Assembly: GCA_949289845.1 (NCBI GenBank)
Contig: CASEPN010000001.1
Span: forward strand, 244,887 to 308,886
DNA length: 64,000 nt
Reading direction: 5' to 3'
From: an uncultured Bacillota bacterium
GTDB taxonomy: Bacteria > Bacillota_I > Bacilli_A > RFN20 > CAG-826
In this document: positions 1 through 8,701 of the stretch, in pieces
Layout of the letters: each line of letters begins with the position of its first letter
Numbering within the stretch: the stretch's first letter is position 1
Notes under the pieces: generated by a model
Database searches by the model: none
What the model was told of the DNA's origin: nothing
What the model saw: only the letters and a program-made list of their open reading frames with translations
Made by a program: the position numbers and the translations under genes

Positions 1-80
1 TCCCTTTCCAACGTAAATCGTTAATCTTTCTCCGGAAACCTCCTTTCTGCGGGGATTTCCCGCGCCCATCCGCGAATTCC

Positions 81-110
81 TTGCAAAGCGTTCCTTCCCT
101 CCTTTACGAT
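81..110 (+). promoter_or_regulatory. possible promoter for the first lipoprotein gene
   Basis: TTGCAA (81-86) and TACGAT (105-110) are separated by 18 nt, giving a transcript with a leader of about 30 nt that contains the AAGGAGGT ribosome site. The match is moderate and this is inference. Confidence 0.35.
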
Positions 111-147
111 GAAGTCGCCCCAAGGGGCCATCAAGGAGGTGCCTACC

Positions 148-2160
148 ATGAAGAAAAGGCATATCGCCCTCGCCCTCGCGCTCGCGCCGATGCTGGCGCT
201 CGTCTCCTGCGACACCACGTCCTCCTCCACCGGGACCGGGGGAGGAAGCGACGTCTCTTCCTCCGGTTCGGGCGGAGAAACCATCGTCCCCGCCGGGGAG
301 GGCTTCCACGTCGAAGCCGGGATCCCCGACAAGAAGGGGGACATCACCGAGGAGGCCTTCCTCGCCTTCATGGCGGAAGTCGCTTCCGCCATCACGGGGG
401 AGGAAATCCCCGACCCTTCCCTCGAGGACATGCCCGAGAGCTTCCTCCCGACCCTCTCCAAGGGCGGCTGGACGGACGCGCTCCTCGAGGACATCGCCCC
501 CGTCCTCACCTCGGAAGGCGCCGTCTCCCTCATCCAGTCCGTCATGATGGCCTCAAGCGGCATGCCCGTGGATCCCACGATGATCCCCGGGATGGTGGGC
601 CAGGCCTACGACGTCCTGGGCGAGCTCCTGCCCATCGTCGACGAGGACCAGTTCGCCGCCATCCTCGTCGCCGGTTTCTCCTCCTGGACCGCCTCCGCGG
701 GAACGAGCGCTCCCCTCCTTGCCTTCGGGCTGAACTACGAGAACCAGGAGGAGGTCCTCGAGGTCGCCAAGGAAGACCCGGCGGCCCTCGCCTTCTTCGA
801 GGGAGTGATCGAGCGCTCCGACTACGGGGTCGATCCTTCCGTCTACCAAGGCTGGAACGAGGAGACGGAAGAGCTCCTCTGGATGGCCGGGAGGACCGTC
901 TACGGAGTCCTCTCCGCGATCATCGAGAACTTCGAGAAGACGGAGCTCGCCGCCCTCGTCGATAGCATCATGGCACTCACCGCAACCACTTCCGGGGCCG
1001 CTCCCTCCGCGGAGGACGTCCTGGCTCTCCTCCACGGGGCGGGGAAGATCCTCCTGAACTGCCTCCCCGACGGGGAGTCCCTCTCCCTTCTCTTTGGGAA
1101 GGTCGCCGCGCTTCCGAGCATAAGCAGGGAATGCTTCGAGAACGAGATCCTCGTCCACGGCTACTGGGGCGGGAACGTCTGGAACGAGGACCCCCTGACG
1201 GGGCTTCCCCCTCTGGGAGGGGACTTCCGGACCCTCCTCACCTTCCTCGGGACGATGCTCGAGAACGCCGAGCTCGAGCACGCGGAGGCGATCCTCGCCT
1301 TCGCCGAGGCGAGTACCTCCACCGACCCCGCGGCGATGGAGGCGATGACCGGCGCGATGGTCTCCCTCTCGAAGCTCTACGCCGAGGCCCTCTGCCTCAT
1401 GGGGGACAAGGCGGACGAGGTCGCTCCTGCCATCGAGTCCGTCCTCTCCTTCGCCCTCGGGCAGGATTCCTACGAGACCCAGAGCTCCTCGATCGGGGAT
1501 TCCTATGAGTTCCAGGTCACCAAGACCACGAGCGCGCTCGACAAGGAGGCCCTCGCCTCGCTCCTTGATGCCATCGAGCTCATGGCGGACCTCGACATGG
1601 AGAACCCCGACCCCGACCTGATGTTGGAGATCTCCGCCGCGATGGAAGCCGCCTCCGCCCTCGCCACGAGCGAGAGCGAGACCTACCTCCTCGCCTACGA
1701 GGAAAGCGGTCCTGTCGGGGAAAGCTACCCCGCTCCGACGGTTACTAAGGCCGAGGAGACGGGCGAGACCCCGGTCGAGCACGTCCTTTCCGGGATCGAC
1801 ACCGCCGCCCCGGGCCAGGGCCTTGCCACCATTTCCTTCGACGACATCGAGTTCCTGTTCCGCTACGAGGTCAGCGACATCGACCGGAAGGTCTCCTACC
1901 TCGAGGTCTGGCATGAGAACGGCTACTTCTCGAGCGACGCGTCCCAGACGCTGGCCTTCTCCCCGGACATGGGCTCCATCCAGGAGATCTCCTACCGCAC
2001 GACGGACGGGGTCTCCGTCGCCGTCCCCGTCGAGGACCTGATTGGCTTCGACCTCTCCGTCCCGGAAGGAATCTTCATCCTGCCTCTTTCCGAGGAAGGG
2101 GACTCCGCGCCGAGCGAGTACCGCGCGGTGCCCTACGTCGTCCTCAGCGAGGAGGCATAA
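148..2160 (+). CDS. large serine/glycine-linker lipoprotein, function unknown
   Basis: Predicted 670-residue exported lipoprotein. The N-terminus has a short basic region, a hydrophobic core and a lipobox LVSC with the lipidated Cys at residue 21, followed by a Ser/Thr/Gly-rich tether (residues 22-50) typical of surface-exposed lipoproteins. The remainder is acidic and mostly helical-looking, rich in Ala, Leu and Glu, with no enzymatic motif that I recognise. The start at 148 is chosen because AAGGAGGT (133-140) sits 7 nt upstream and the signal peptide begins exactly there; an upstream in-frame ATG at 109 would place 13 polar residues before the signal peptide. It is followed by a strong hairpin terminator. 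It may be a substrate-binding or structural surface protein, but nothing in the sequence decides this. Confidence 0.8.
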   Translation: MKKRHIALALALAPMLALVSCDTTSSSTGTGGGSDVSSSGSGGETIVPAGEGFHVEAGIPDKKGDITEEAFLAFMAEVASAITGEEIPDPSLEDMPESFLPTLSKGGWTDALLEDIAPVLTSEGAVSLIQSVMMASSGMPVDPTMIPGMVGQAYDVLGELLPIVDEDQFAAILVAGFSSWTASAGTSAPLLAFGLNYENQEEVLEVAKEDPAALAFFEGVIERSDYGVDPSVYQGWNEETEELLWMAGRTVYGVLSAIIENFEKTELAALVDSIMALTATTSGAAPSAEDVLALLHGAGKILLNCLPDGESLSLLFGKVAALPSISRECFENEILVHGYWGGNVWNEDPLTGLPPLGGDFRTLLTFLGTMLENAELEHAEAILAFAEASTSTDPAAMEAMTGAMVSLSKLYAEALCLMGDKADEVAPAIESVLSFALGQDSYETQSSSIGDSYEFQVTKTTSALDKEALASLLDAIELMADLDMENPDPDLMLEISAAMEAASALATSESETYLLAYEESGPVGESYPAPTVTKAEETGETPVEHVLSGIDTAAPGQGLATISFDDIEFLFRYEVSDIDRKVSYLEVWHENGYFSSDASQTLAFSPDMGSIQEISYRTTDGVSVAVPVEDLIGFDLSVPEGIFILPLSEEGDSAPSEYRAVPYVVLSEEA

Positions 2161-2181
2161 GGAAAAGGGAGCCTTGCTCCC
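2161..2181 (-). terminator. intrinsic terminator of the minus-strand regulator gene
   Basis: Read on the minus strand, GGGAGC-AAG-GCTCCC (2181-2167) is followed by TTTTCC. It stands back to back with the plus-strand terminator, so the two convergent genes each have their own. Confidence 0.7.
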
Positions 2182-2184
2182 TGG

Positions 2185-2214
2185 GGGCCCGGGAGACCGG
2201 GCCCTTTCCTTTTC
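2185..2214 (+). terminator. intrinsic terminator of the first lipoprotein gene
   Basis: Perfect 8-bp stem GGGCCCGG / CCGGGCCC around a GAGA tetraloop (2185-2204), followed by TTTCCTTTTC. Confidence 0.85.
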
Positions 2215-2219
2215 CCTTC

Positions 2220-3461
2220 CTACGCCTTCCCTCGGGATGCGGCTAGGAGGAGCGAGAGATAGAAGAGCCCCTTCTCCTCCCCGAGGCCCTCGTATCGGTC
2301 GAGGGCCCTCCCGGCGAGAGAAAGCGCGTCCTCCTTCTCCTCCTCGCCCGCCCCTTCCTTGAGGATCGCCGCCGAGGCCAGGACGAGGGCCGCCCCGAGG
2401 GCCTCCTGGTCCAGGGGCCCTCTTTCCTCCCAGGAGGCGAGGACGTCCTTCAGGGATCCTCCTTCCGGAGGGAGGGCTCCCTTCCTCGCAAGGAGGGAGA
2501 GCGCCTTCCTGAGGTCCCTTTCTCCCGGGGCCTCGTTCTTCCCGTAGGAAAGGAAGAGCCAGCCGTCCTTCTCGACGTAGGGGAAGGGGCCTTCCTCCCT
2601 TCTCGGCCTGACGGCGACCGTGAGGAAGCTGGAGGTGTTGGGCCGGAAATAGTCCGCCCTGGGGAAGTCCAGGAGGCCGAGCTCCTCCTCCAGCCTCGCC
2701 TTCAGGATCTGGCCGTAGCGCTTCTTGACCTTCCTGACGCCCTTCTGGAGGTCCTCGTCCAGGTCTTCCTCGTCCCTCACCTTCCTTAGGTTCCGGAGGT
2801 CGCGGACCCGGATCCATTCCTCGCCAGAGAAAAGCCGTTCGAAATCGGGGGGCGCCAGATAGCAGGAGACAGCGTGCAGCTCCATCCCCTTCCCGCCCTT
2901 GCCGATCCGGAAGCCCATGGGAATGAAGGGGAACTGCCCGATCTTCGCCCTCTGAGCCAGGAGGACGCCCATTGTCTCGGAAGCCTCGTTGAGCATGGCG
3001 AGCGTTTCCTGCTCCTTCGGGTCCTCGCCTTCCTCCTCTTCCGGGTCCTCGATCGCCTCATAGATCCCCTGGAGCGCGCGCTTCCGGACGTAGACGCTCT
3101 GGTCGCTCCATAGGGCCTCGATCGCCTTTTCCTTCTCCTTCCTGAGAAGGCCCGGGGTCCTGGCGATCCTATAGGAAATTTCCGCCGCCTCCGCCTGCCC
3201 GTAGCTCCGCTTACCGAGATAGATTCCGCCTCCGGGGACGTCCCTGATGTCGCAGCCGATCCCCCGGAGATAGTCCCTCGCGTCGTAGAAGGTGTGGCGG
3301 TGGATTTCCCCCTGCGCGCCCATCTCCTTCAGCTTCTTTGCGAAGAAGTCGTCGAAGGAAAGCGGGTGATCCCTGTCCGAGTATTCCCGGAGCACCCTGA
3401 GGACCGGGATCGCGATGGTGCTCTTGGTCGTGGGCGAGCCTTGCCCTTTCTTGCTGCTCAT
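2220..3461 (-). CDS. WYL-type transcriptional regulator (divergent)
   Basis: 413 residues. The first ~110 residues follow the pattern of WYL-family regulators: an N-terminal winged helix-turn-helix (IPVLRVLREYSDRDHPLSFDD, then a recognition-helix-like segment ending GIGCDIRDVPGGGIYLGKR), then a helical linker starting QAEAAEISYRIA. The middle carries an acidic segment (around residues 130-150) and a beta-rich part that would be the WYL ligand-sensing domain, although the WYL signature itself is not clear. The C-terminal ~100 residues are helical. Such proteins sense nucleic-acid or nucleotide ligands and regulate stress or defence genes (family knowledge). It is transcribed away from the secreted-protein pair at 3587, from a shared intergenic region of about 125 bp. 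Confidence 0.6.
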   Translation of the reverse strand: MSSKKGQGSPTTKSTIAIPVLRVLREYSDRDHPLSFDDFFAKKLKEMGAQGEIHRHTFYDARDYLRGIGCDIRDVPGGGIYLGKRSYGQAEAAEISYRIARTPGLLRKEKEKAIEALWSDQSVYVRKRALQGIYEAIEDPEEEEGEDPKEQETLAMLNEASETMGVLLAQRAKIGQFPFIPMGFRIGKGGKGMELHAVSCYLAPPDFERLFSGEEWIRVRDLRNLRKVRDEEDLDEDLQKGVRKVKKRYGQILKARLEEELGLLDFPRADYFRPNTSSFLTVAVRPRREEGPFPYVEKDGWLFLSYGKNEAPGERDLRKALSLLARKGALPPEGGSLKDVLASWEERGPLDQEALGAALVLASAAILKEGAGEEEKEDALSLAGRALDRYEGLGEEKGLFYLSLLLAASRGKA

Positions 3462-3549
3462 GAGGGTATGGTATCCGCGCCGTCCCCTTTGCGGAAGGGG
3501 AGGGGACAGGCGTCCGGGATTCCTAGGGTCAGGGGCGCCTTCCCTTTCC

Positions 3550-3579
3550 TTACCATCTTTCCCCTCCTCCGTCTATAAT
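3550..3579 (+). promoter_or_regulatory. leaderless-type promoter upstream of 3587
   Basis: TATAAT at 3574-3579 lies 7 nt before the ATG at 3587, so the predicted transcription start coincides with the start codon. A weak -35 TTACCA (3550-3555) is 18 nt upstream. No ribosome site could exist in such a transcript. Confidence 0.65.
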
Positions 3580-3586
3580 CCCGCCC

Positions 3587-4201
3587 ATGAGAAAGAGGCC
3601 TCTCCGTTCCCTTTTCGCCCATCCCGGGCTTGCCCTGGGAGGGACGTTCCTCGCCCTTCTTGGGGCGACGGGGATCGCCTTCTCTTCCTGGAGCACCCTC
3701 CAGGGGGCGAGGCTCGAGGGGATCCAGGCGGAGTTCGCCTCCGTGCTGGACGTAAGGGAATACGTGTATGTTCCGGGCGAGGATGGCTATGGCTATTCCT
3801 GCACCCCTTATTCGAACGTCGGCTTCCTCGGCGAGAACGATAAGATCGTCTACGACGGGTCCTTCTCCTTCGCCTTCCAGGTGAGGACGGAGGACGGGGT
3901 GCTCCTCTCGGTGTACCCCGACGGGATCCCTGTCTCGCTAACCCTTGAGCATTCCTCCGATTTCTCCACGGCCTTCCCCAACGCGCTCGCTGGCATTTCC
4001 GTGGAAGGCGCCACGGGGCTTTCGGCCGAGGGCGGCCGCTGCAGCTTCCTCGTGACGCCCCCATCCTCGGGGAACGCCAAGGTGACGCTTTCGATGCCCT
4101 TGGTAGCGGCGGACGCCTATCGTTCCTCTTCTTCCTTCGTCACGGCGGCGAACTCCCTTGAAAGCATCTCCGTGACCCTTTCGATCGGAGGGGCCTCATG
4201 A
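3587..4201 (+). CDS. small exported beta-rich protein, partner of the Hint-domain surface protein
   Basis: 204 residues: a basic N-terminus, one hydrophobic segment (about residues 13-33, PGLALGGTFLALLGATGIAF) and a Ser/Thr/Val-rich extracellular part that looks all-beta. The hydrophobic segment followed by FSSWS loosely resembles the export signals of TasA/camelysin-type fibre proteins processed by SipW-like peptidases, but this is a weak resemblance. The stop overlaps the ATG of the next gene (ATGA at 4198-4201), so the two are translationally coupled and probably work together at the surface. Expression starts from a leaderless-type promoter. No enzymatic function is visible. Confidence 0.7.
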   Translation: MRKRPLRSLFAHPGLALGGTFLALLGATGIAFSSWSTLQGARLEGIQAEFASVLDVREYVYVPGEDGYGYSCTPYSNVGFLGENDKIVYDGSFSFAFQVRTEDGVLLSVYPDGIPVSLTLEHSSDFSTAFPNALAGISVEGATGLSAEGGRCSFLVTPPSSGNAKVTLSMPLVAADAYRSSSSFVTAANSLESISVTLSIGGAS

Positions 4202-7200
4202 GGAAGTCCCGCTTCCTTCCCTTCCTCTTCGGGGCGCTCGGCCTCGCTTTCCTCATCCCCACCGCCTCCTCCCTCTATCTCGTGAACCAGGCCTCGACGC
4301 GCTACGACTTCGACATCGTCAAGGGGAACGAGAGGGCCGTCGCCGTCATCGACTCCGAGCCCGGCGTCTACTACGCGAGCGTCGAGGGCGCGCTGAATGC
4401 CGCGACCAGCAAGGTGAGCAGTGGCGAAGGAAATCAGACCGTCTATGTCCTTCCTGGGATCAGCAATGACTCGAATCCCATCGTGATAGACAGGAATTGC
4501 ATGGTTTCTTCGGGGGTGATCCTCTGCCTGCCCTATGCTCAGAACGGCGAGACGTTCACCCACGGTTTTGAACATTCCGAGGCCAAGGACATCTATGGGA
4601 GCGGAACCAATTTCGCGGATAGCACTCCTCCTTCCTCTTCAAATACGAATCGGAAGACCCTCGTCCTTTTGGAAGAAGGAGTGAAGCTGAAGATCGAATC
4701 CGGGGGGCGGCTGATCGTCGGAGGGCAGCTGGGAACTGGCTCTGGCGGTTCCAACACCTTGGGCATGACCTCCGGGAGCTACGCGGAGATTGCGATGAAG
4801 GCAGGCTCTTCGATCGACTGCCTCGGGACCTTCGACGTGAGGGGATACGTGAAGCCCTGGGACGAGTCTGACGACGACGGGGAGAACGGATGCAGCATCA
4901 CGATCGGCACTTCCTCCAGCAGCGGGGCCGCCCTCTCGCTTCCTCTGGTGTTCTATGGGTTCGAGGGCGGTTCAAAAGTCCTGGCGGGCGATGGCAGCGC
5001 GGGCAACCCTTTCTCGTGGAATGGCTCCGCCTTGAACGGCGTTTTCCCCTTCGAGATTTTCGATATGCCGAACGTATCCGTCCCTTATACCGTCTATGAG
5101 GGAAATTCCGTCAACTGCACTTACGCTTTCCAAATGAGTTTCCAAGGCACGACCTATACGCTTGGTGGTCCCTTGAACCTTCTTGGCGAAGAAAACGCGA
5201 TCATGACCCTTACTTCCGAAGGGAGCAGCATGTCCTTCGACTACGAGCCGGCGGCGACTTATGAAGTGAGTAGGTTTGAAGCGGGAGTGGAGACCACGAT
5301 CAACCGCGGCCTTTCCATCAATGACGCGAGGTGCCTGAAAAACGGCAGCGGGTGGCCCGCTGGCGCTTCTATTTCTGAAACGGGCATGGCCAGGACGAAA
5401 GCGGTTATTTCGGGGAGCGCCCGAACGAACGACGTCACTATCAGCTTCAAAGGCCTCAACATCGATTTTGGCATAACCATTCCCATTGGCGACGGAATCG
5501 AAATCAGCACAGGGGGCGGACGTGTCTTTGGACTTTTGTCATATGACACCCTTGCCATTCCCTTTTCCTACAAGTGGGACATCGGCGTCGGGGGAGGCAC
5601 GATGAGCATCCCGAACCACGTGAAGTTCCTGCCCGGAGCCAATCTCCAGCTGATGCCCGGGGGTACGCTTTCCGTGGCAGGGGAGTTCGTCTCTGTCGGG
5701 GCGAACGAGGCCATCAGCCCTTACTATCCGACGGCAAGCAGGGACAAGGCGACGATTTCCGAATGCGTGATTTTAAACAATGGTTCGATCCAGGTAGGGT
5801 CCGGCGGCCGGTTCGGCTCGGAAGTCACCACCAGCGTCTCCGGCGCGACCGTGACGTTCGCGGGAGGAGCGAACCAGACGAATGCCACCGCGGATGCCTT
5901 CGAGCCTTCCTACAAGAGCGCAGCCGGTGTGTATGGTCCAAGAAACTTCGCCTCCAAGGCCTACATCGGGGCAAGCGGCGGTTCCGCCACGCTCAAGCCC
6001 TTCTCCGGGGAAGGGGAAGCCTTTGTCTCGAAGGCCGGGGGGAGCGCCGGATACTACTTCGGCTATCCGACTTCGACGCTCGGCATCGAGACGAACGGCA
6101 TCGAAGGCGTCGATATTCAGATAGATGGCGTCTCTGCCGATTATTCATCCGGGAGCCTTCAGATTAAGACAGGGGCGACGGTCAGGCTAGTCTTCGACTA
6201 CGCGGCACTTGGCGAGCTCCGCTTCGATTTAGATGGAACCCCGTTGGACCTCGTTCCCGAGGGAAACGATCACGTCTCCGCTTCCTTTGCGCTCGGAGTC
6301 GGACATCACCTGGTTGAGTTCTATAAGGCGGAACCGATCTCCTTCTCAGGCGCCAAGGCCCATATCGAGGATGAACACAGGTCATTTACGATAACTTGGC
6401 AGATCAAGAATGTGGCCGGAGACGTTGTGGACAGGGGGACTTATGAGGTTGATCAGAGCGGGACCTTGGATTACACGCTCTTTAGCGCCGCGAAAACCGT
6501 CTACCCAGGCTGGATCTTCATGGTCTCCGCAGGCAATCCGGGGAGCGGGGACACAGCTAGCATTTCCTCCATTGCCAGCTCGGGCGGCGGGTCCGCGAGC
6601 GGCTCCACCTACACCTTCTCTTCAAGCGATAGCAACGCGACGCTGACAGTGAACGTCGGCTACTCCGGCTGCATCGTCGAGGGCACCCTCGTCGACATGG
6701 CGGACGGCTCCACGAAGAAGGTCGAGGACCTCGAGGTCGGGGACATGGTCATGGCCTTCGACCACGAGACAGGGAAGGAAGTGGCCTCGCCCATCCTCTG
6801 CGTCGACGTGGAGGAGAAGGCGGAGTACACCGTGAGCGACCTCCTCTTCTCGGACGGCACCTCGATCGGCATCGCCTTCGAGCACGGCTTCTTCGACAGG
6901 ACCCTCAACCAGTATGTCTATCTGACCCCGGAGAACGCGGAGGAGTTTATCGGGCACGAGTTTTATTCCCTCGGAGGGGAGGAGCTCGTCCTCGAGGGTG
7001 TGGAGACCTCCTTGAAGGAGGTCGCCCTCTACTCGCCGGTGACCGCCTATACGATGAACCTCTTCCACGAGGGGCTCCTCGGGATGCCGGGAGGGGTCGA
7101 AGGCTTCTTCAACGTCTTCGAGTACGGCGAGGACATGGCCTACGACCCCGTCAAGAAGGCGGAGGACATCGCGAAGTACGGCCTTTATACCTACGAGGAT

Positions 7201-7338
7201 GTTTCTGGGCTCATCTCCAGGGAGGCCTTCGACCTCCTCCCGATCCCCTACCTCAAGGTCGCCGTGGGGAAGGGCATCATCGCCTGGGAGGACATCGTCC
7301 GCATGGCGAGGATGTTCGCGGACCTCCTTCCCCAGTAA
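4198..7338 (+). CDS. giant secreted protein with C-terminal Hint (hedgehog/intein-type) domain
   Basis: 1046 residues. Signal or anchor segment at residues 7-26. Residues 60-820 are Gly/Ser/Thr-rich with recurrent short beta-strand motifs (GGRLIVGGQL, GGTLSVAGEF, GSIQVGSGGRF) that suggest a repetitive beta-solenoid or adhesin-like stalk. The C-terminal ~220 residues start at SGC (Cys825) with CIVEGTLVDMADGSTKKVEDL-VGDMV, the classic Hint block A pattern; an FEHGFFD block follows at about 890. The segment ending FNVFEYGEDM...YGLYTYEDVSG is a C-terminal extension seen with Hint domains in gut Firmicutes. There is no terminal His-Asn and no C-extein, so protein splicing is unlikely; self-cleavage or inert display is more likely. 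Base composition in 4400-6600 is less GC-rich than the flanks. Confidence 0.75.
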   Translation: MRKSRFLPFLFGALGLAFLIPTASSLYLVNQASTRYDFDIVKGNERAVAVIDSEPGVYYASVEGALNAATSKVSSGEGNQTVYVLPGISNDSNPIVIDRNCMVSSGVILCLPYAQNGETFTHGFEHSEAKDIYGSGTNFADSTPPSSSNTNRKTLVLLEEGVKLKIESGGRLIVGGQLGTGSGGSNTLGMTSGSYAEIAMKAGSSIDCLGTFDVRGYVKPWDESDDDGENGCSITIGTSSSSGAALSLPLVFYGFEGGSKVLAGDGSAGNPFSWNGSALNGVFPFEIFDMPNVSVPYTVYEGNSVNCTYAFQMSFQGTTYTLGGPLNLLGEENAIMTLTSEGSSMSFDYEPAATYEVSRFEAGVETTINRGLSINDARCLKNGSGWPAGASISETGMARTKAVISGSARTNDVTISFKGLNIDFGITIPIGDGIEISTGGGRVFGLLSYDTLAIPFSYKWDIGVGGGTMSIPNHVKFLPGANLQLMPGGTLSVAGEFVSVGANEAISPYYPTASRDKATISECVILNNGSIQVGSGGRFGSEVTTSVSGATVTFAGGANQTNATADAFEPSYKSAAGVYGPRNFASKAYIGASGGSATLKPFSGEGEAFVSKAGGSAGYYFGYPTSTLGIETNGIEGVDIQIDGVSADYSSGSLQIKTGATVRLVFDYAALGELRFDLDGTPLDLVPEGNDHVSASFALGVGHHLVEFYKAEPISFSGAKAHIEDEHRSFTITWQIKNVAGDVVDRGTYEVDQSGTLDYTLFSAAKTVYPGWIFMVSAGNPGSGDTASISSIASSGGGSASGSTYTFSSSDSNATLTVNVGYSGCIVEGTLVDMADGSTKKVEDLEVGDMVMAFDHETGKEVASPILCVDVEEKAEYTVSDLLFSDGTSIGIAFEHGFFDRTLNQYVYLTPENAEEFIGHEFYSLGGEELVLEGVETSLKEVALYSPVTAYTMNLFHEGLLGMPGGVEGFFNVFEYGEDMAYDPVKKAEDIAKYGLYTYEDVSGLISREAFDLLPIPYLKVAVGKGIIAWEDIVRMARMFADLLPQ

Positions 7339-7360
7339 GGGACAAGGATCCTGGTCCCTT
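7337..7360 (+). terminator. hairpin overlapping the stop of the Hint-protein gene
   Basis: AAGGGAC / GTCCCTT stem enclosing AGGATCCT, beginning inside the TAA stop. The following tract is C-rich rather than T-rich, so it may be only a weak terminator. Confidence 0.4.
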
Positions 7361-7374
7361 CCCCCTTCTCCTGG

Positions 7375-7380
7375 GATAAT
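7375..7380 (+). promoter_or_regulatory. leaderless-type -10 (GATAAT)
   Basis: GATAAT ends 6 nt before the ATG at 7387, the same geometry as the other leaderless-type promoters in the window. No convincing -35. Confidence 0.45.
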
Positions 7381-7386
7381 CCCCCC

Positions 7387-8655
7387 ATGGAAGGAAGAAG
7401 GACGCTCGCGGAGTGCCTTTCCTAAGTGATGGAGCACTTCCTTTCGGAATGGAAGGAGAAGACCGACAAGAGGGACAAGAGCTACCAGGCCCTTGCCGAG
7501 GCGAAGGACTTCCTGAAGGAGTTCTTCAAGGAAGAGGGGTACGACGCGAAGGCTTCCTTCGGGATGAACCAGAGGAGTTACGTCCCTTGGCTTTGCCTGA
7601 GCGACCCGAACCTTGGGAAGGGCGCCTCCTGCGGGCTTTATATCTCCTACCTCTTCCAGGCGGACATGGAGGCGGTCCATCTCGCCCTATGCCAGGGGTC
7701 TCGCTACTGGGAGGACCTTTTCGGCGGCAGGAAGAAGGAACATGCCTTGTCTCTCCTGGACGGCTTCTCCGATCGCCTGTTCGATGCCTTCGGGGACGGA
7801 GGGAAAAGGACGAGGATCGACCTGAGGGAGAGCCTTTTCCCTGGGGCGAGGGCGGCAAAGGGGTACGCCCCGGGGACGGTGTTCTCGATCCGCTACCTAA
7901 GGGGGACCCTCCGGGATGACGTTCTGCTTTCCGACCTCAGGAAGATGGACGCCCTCTACCGGCGGATGGTGGACGAGATCCCGAACAGGCTCGTCTACCA
8001 GAGGCTCGTGGAGAACTACGTGGAGGAGGCGCTCGGGGAGGAAGGCCTCCTCCTCCCGATCGAGGAGGCGGAGCGAAGGATCCAGGAGGCCCTTTCCCCC
8101 GCGGGAGGATGGGGCCCGCACCACAAGGAGAAGGAAGTCCTCCTCATCGCTCCCGAGGAAGCGCCGCGCTCCCTTCTCGGGGGACTTCCTCCTTCCCGGG
8201 GGAAGCTCGACTACCTCGAGAGGGCGAAGGAGAGGATGGAGGTGGGGCTCATGGGGGAAGGGCTCGTCCTCGCCTACGAGAGGAAGAGGCTCCTTTCCCT
8301 TGGGAAGGAGAACCTCGCGGAGAAGATCAAGTGGGCGAGCCGGGAGTCGGACTCCTAGGGGTTCGACGTCCTTTCCTTCGACGAGGACGGGGGAAGGCGC
8401 CTCATCGAGGTGCAGTCGACGAAGGAAGGCGCGGACTGCCCCTTCTTCCTGAGCAGGAACGAGCTCCGGGCGTTGAGGGAAGAGAAGGACCGCTACTGGC
8501 TATACCGGGTGATCGACTGCTACGAGAGCCCGAGGATGTATTCCCTCAGGGGGGCGCTCGACGAGCGCTTCCTCCTCGACCCCTCGGAATACCTCGCCTA
8601 TGGGCCCAGGGGGATCCCTTCCGTCCTGAGGATGAAGGAATTCCTCGGGGGATAG
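7387..8655 (+). pseudogene. DUF3883-type nuclease protein broken by two in-frame stops
   Basis: One continuous frame starts at the leaderless ATG 7387 but is interrupted by TAA at 7423-7425 and TAG at 8356-8358. The piece between (from GTG 7426 or ATG 7429, 310 residues) is helical and charged. The piece after the TAG reads GFDVLSFDEDGGRRLIEVQST followed by PFFLSRNEL and YWLYRV, the signature of the DUF3883 domain, a restriction-endonuclease-like fold found in defence proteins. The usual catalytic Lys (EVK) is Gln here (EVQ), a further sign of decay. Without the stops the protein would be about 420 residues. Translation restart at GTG/ATG after the TAA is possible but would still give a product lacking the nuclease domain. 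Confidence 0.7.
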
Positions 8656-8666
8656 GGGCCCGGATC

Positions 8667-8695
8667 TTTAAAAGAAAGCCCTCGCTTGCTATCTT
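8667..8695 (+). promoter_or_regulatory. leaderless-type promoter upstream of 8702
   Basis: TTTAAA (8667-8672), 17-nt spacer, TATCTT (8690-8695), then 6 nt to the ATG at 8702. No ribosome site precedes the ATG. Confidence 0.5.
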
Positions 8696-8701
8696 TCCCC
8701 C

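Noticed and set aside
553-2817. Long minus-strand open frame opposite the first lipoprotein, and similar ones opposite nusA, infB, GH31 and pnp
   Set aside because: They are low-complexity Gly/Asp/Val/Arg-rich shadows produced by GC-biased codons of the real gene on the other strand.
6661-7338. Splicing intein in the surface protein
   Set aside because: No C-terminal His-Asn junction or C-extein; only the Hint fold is supported.
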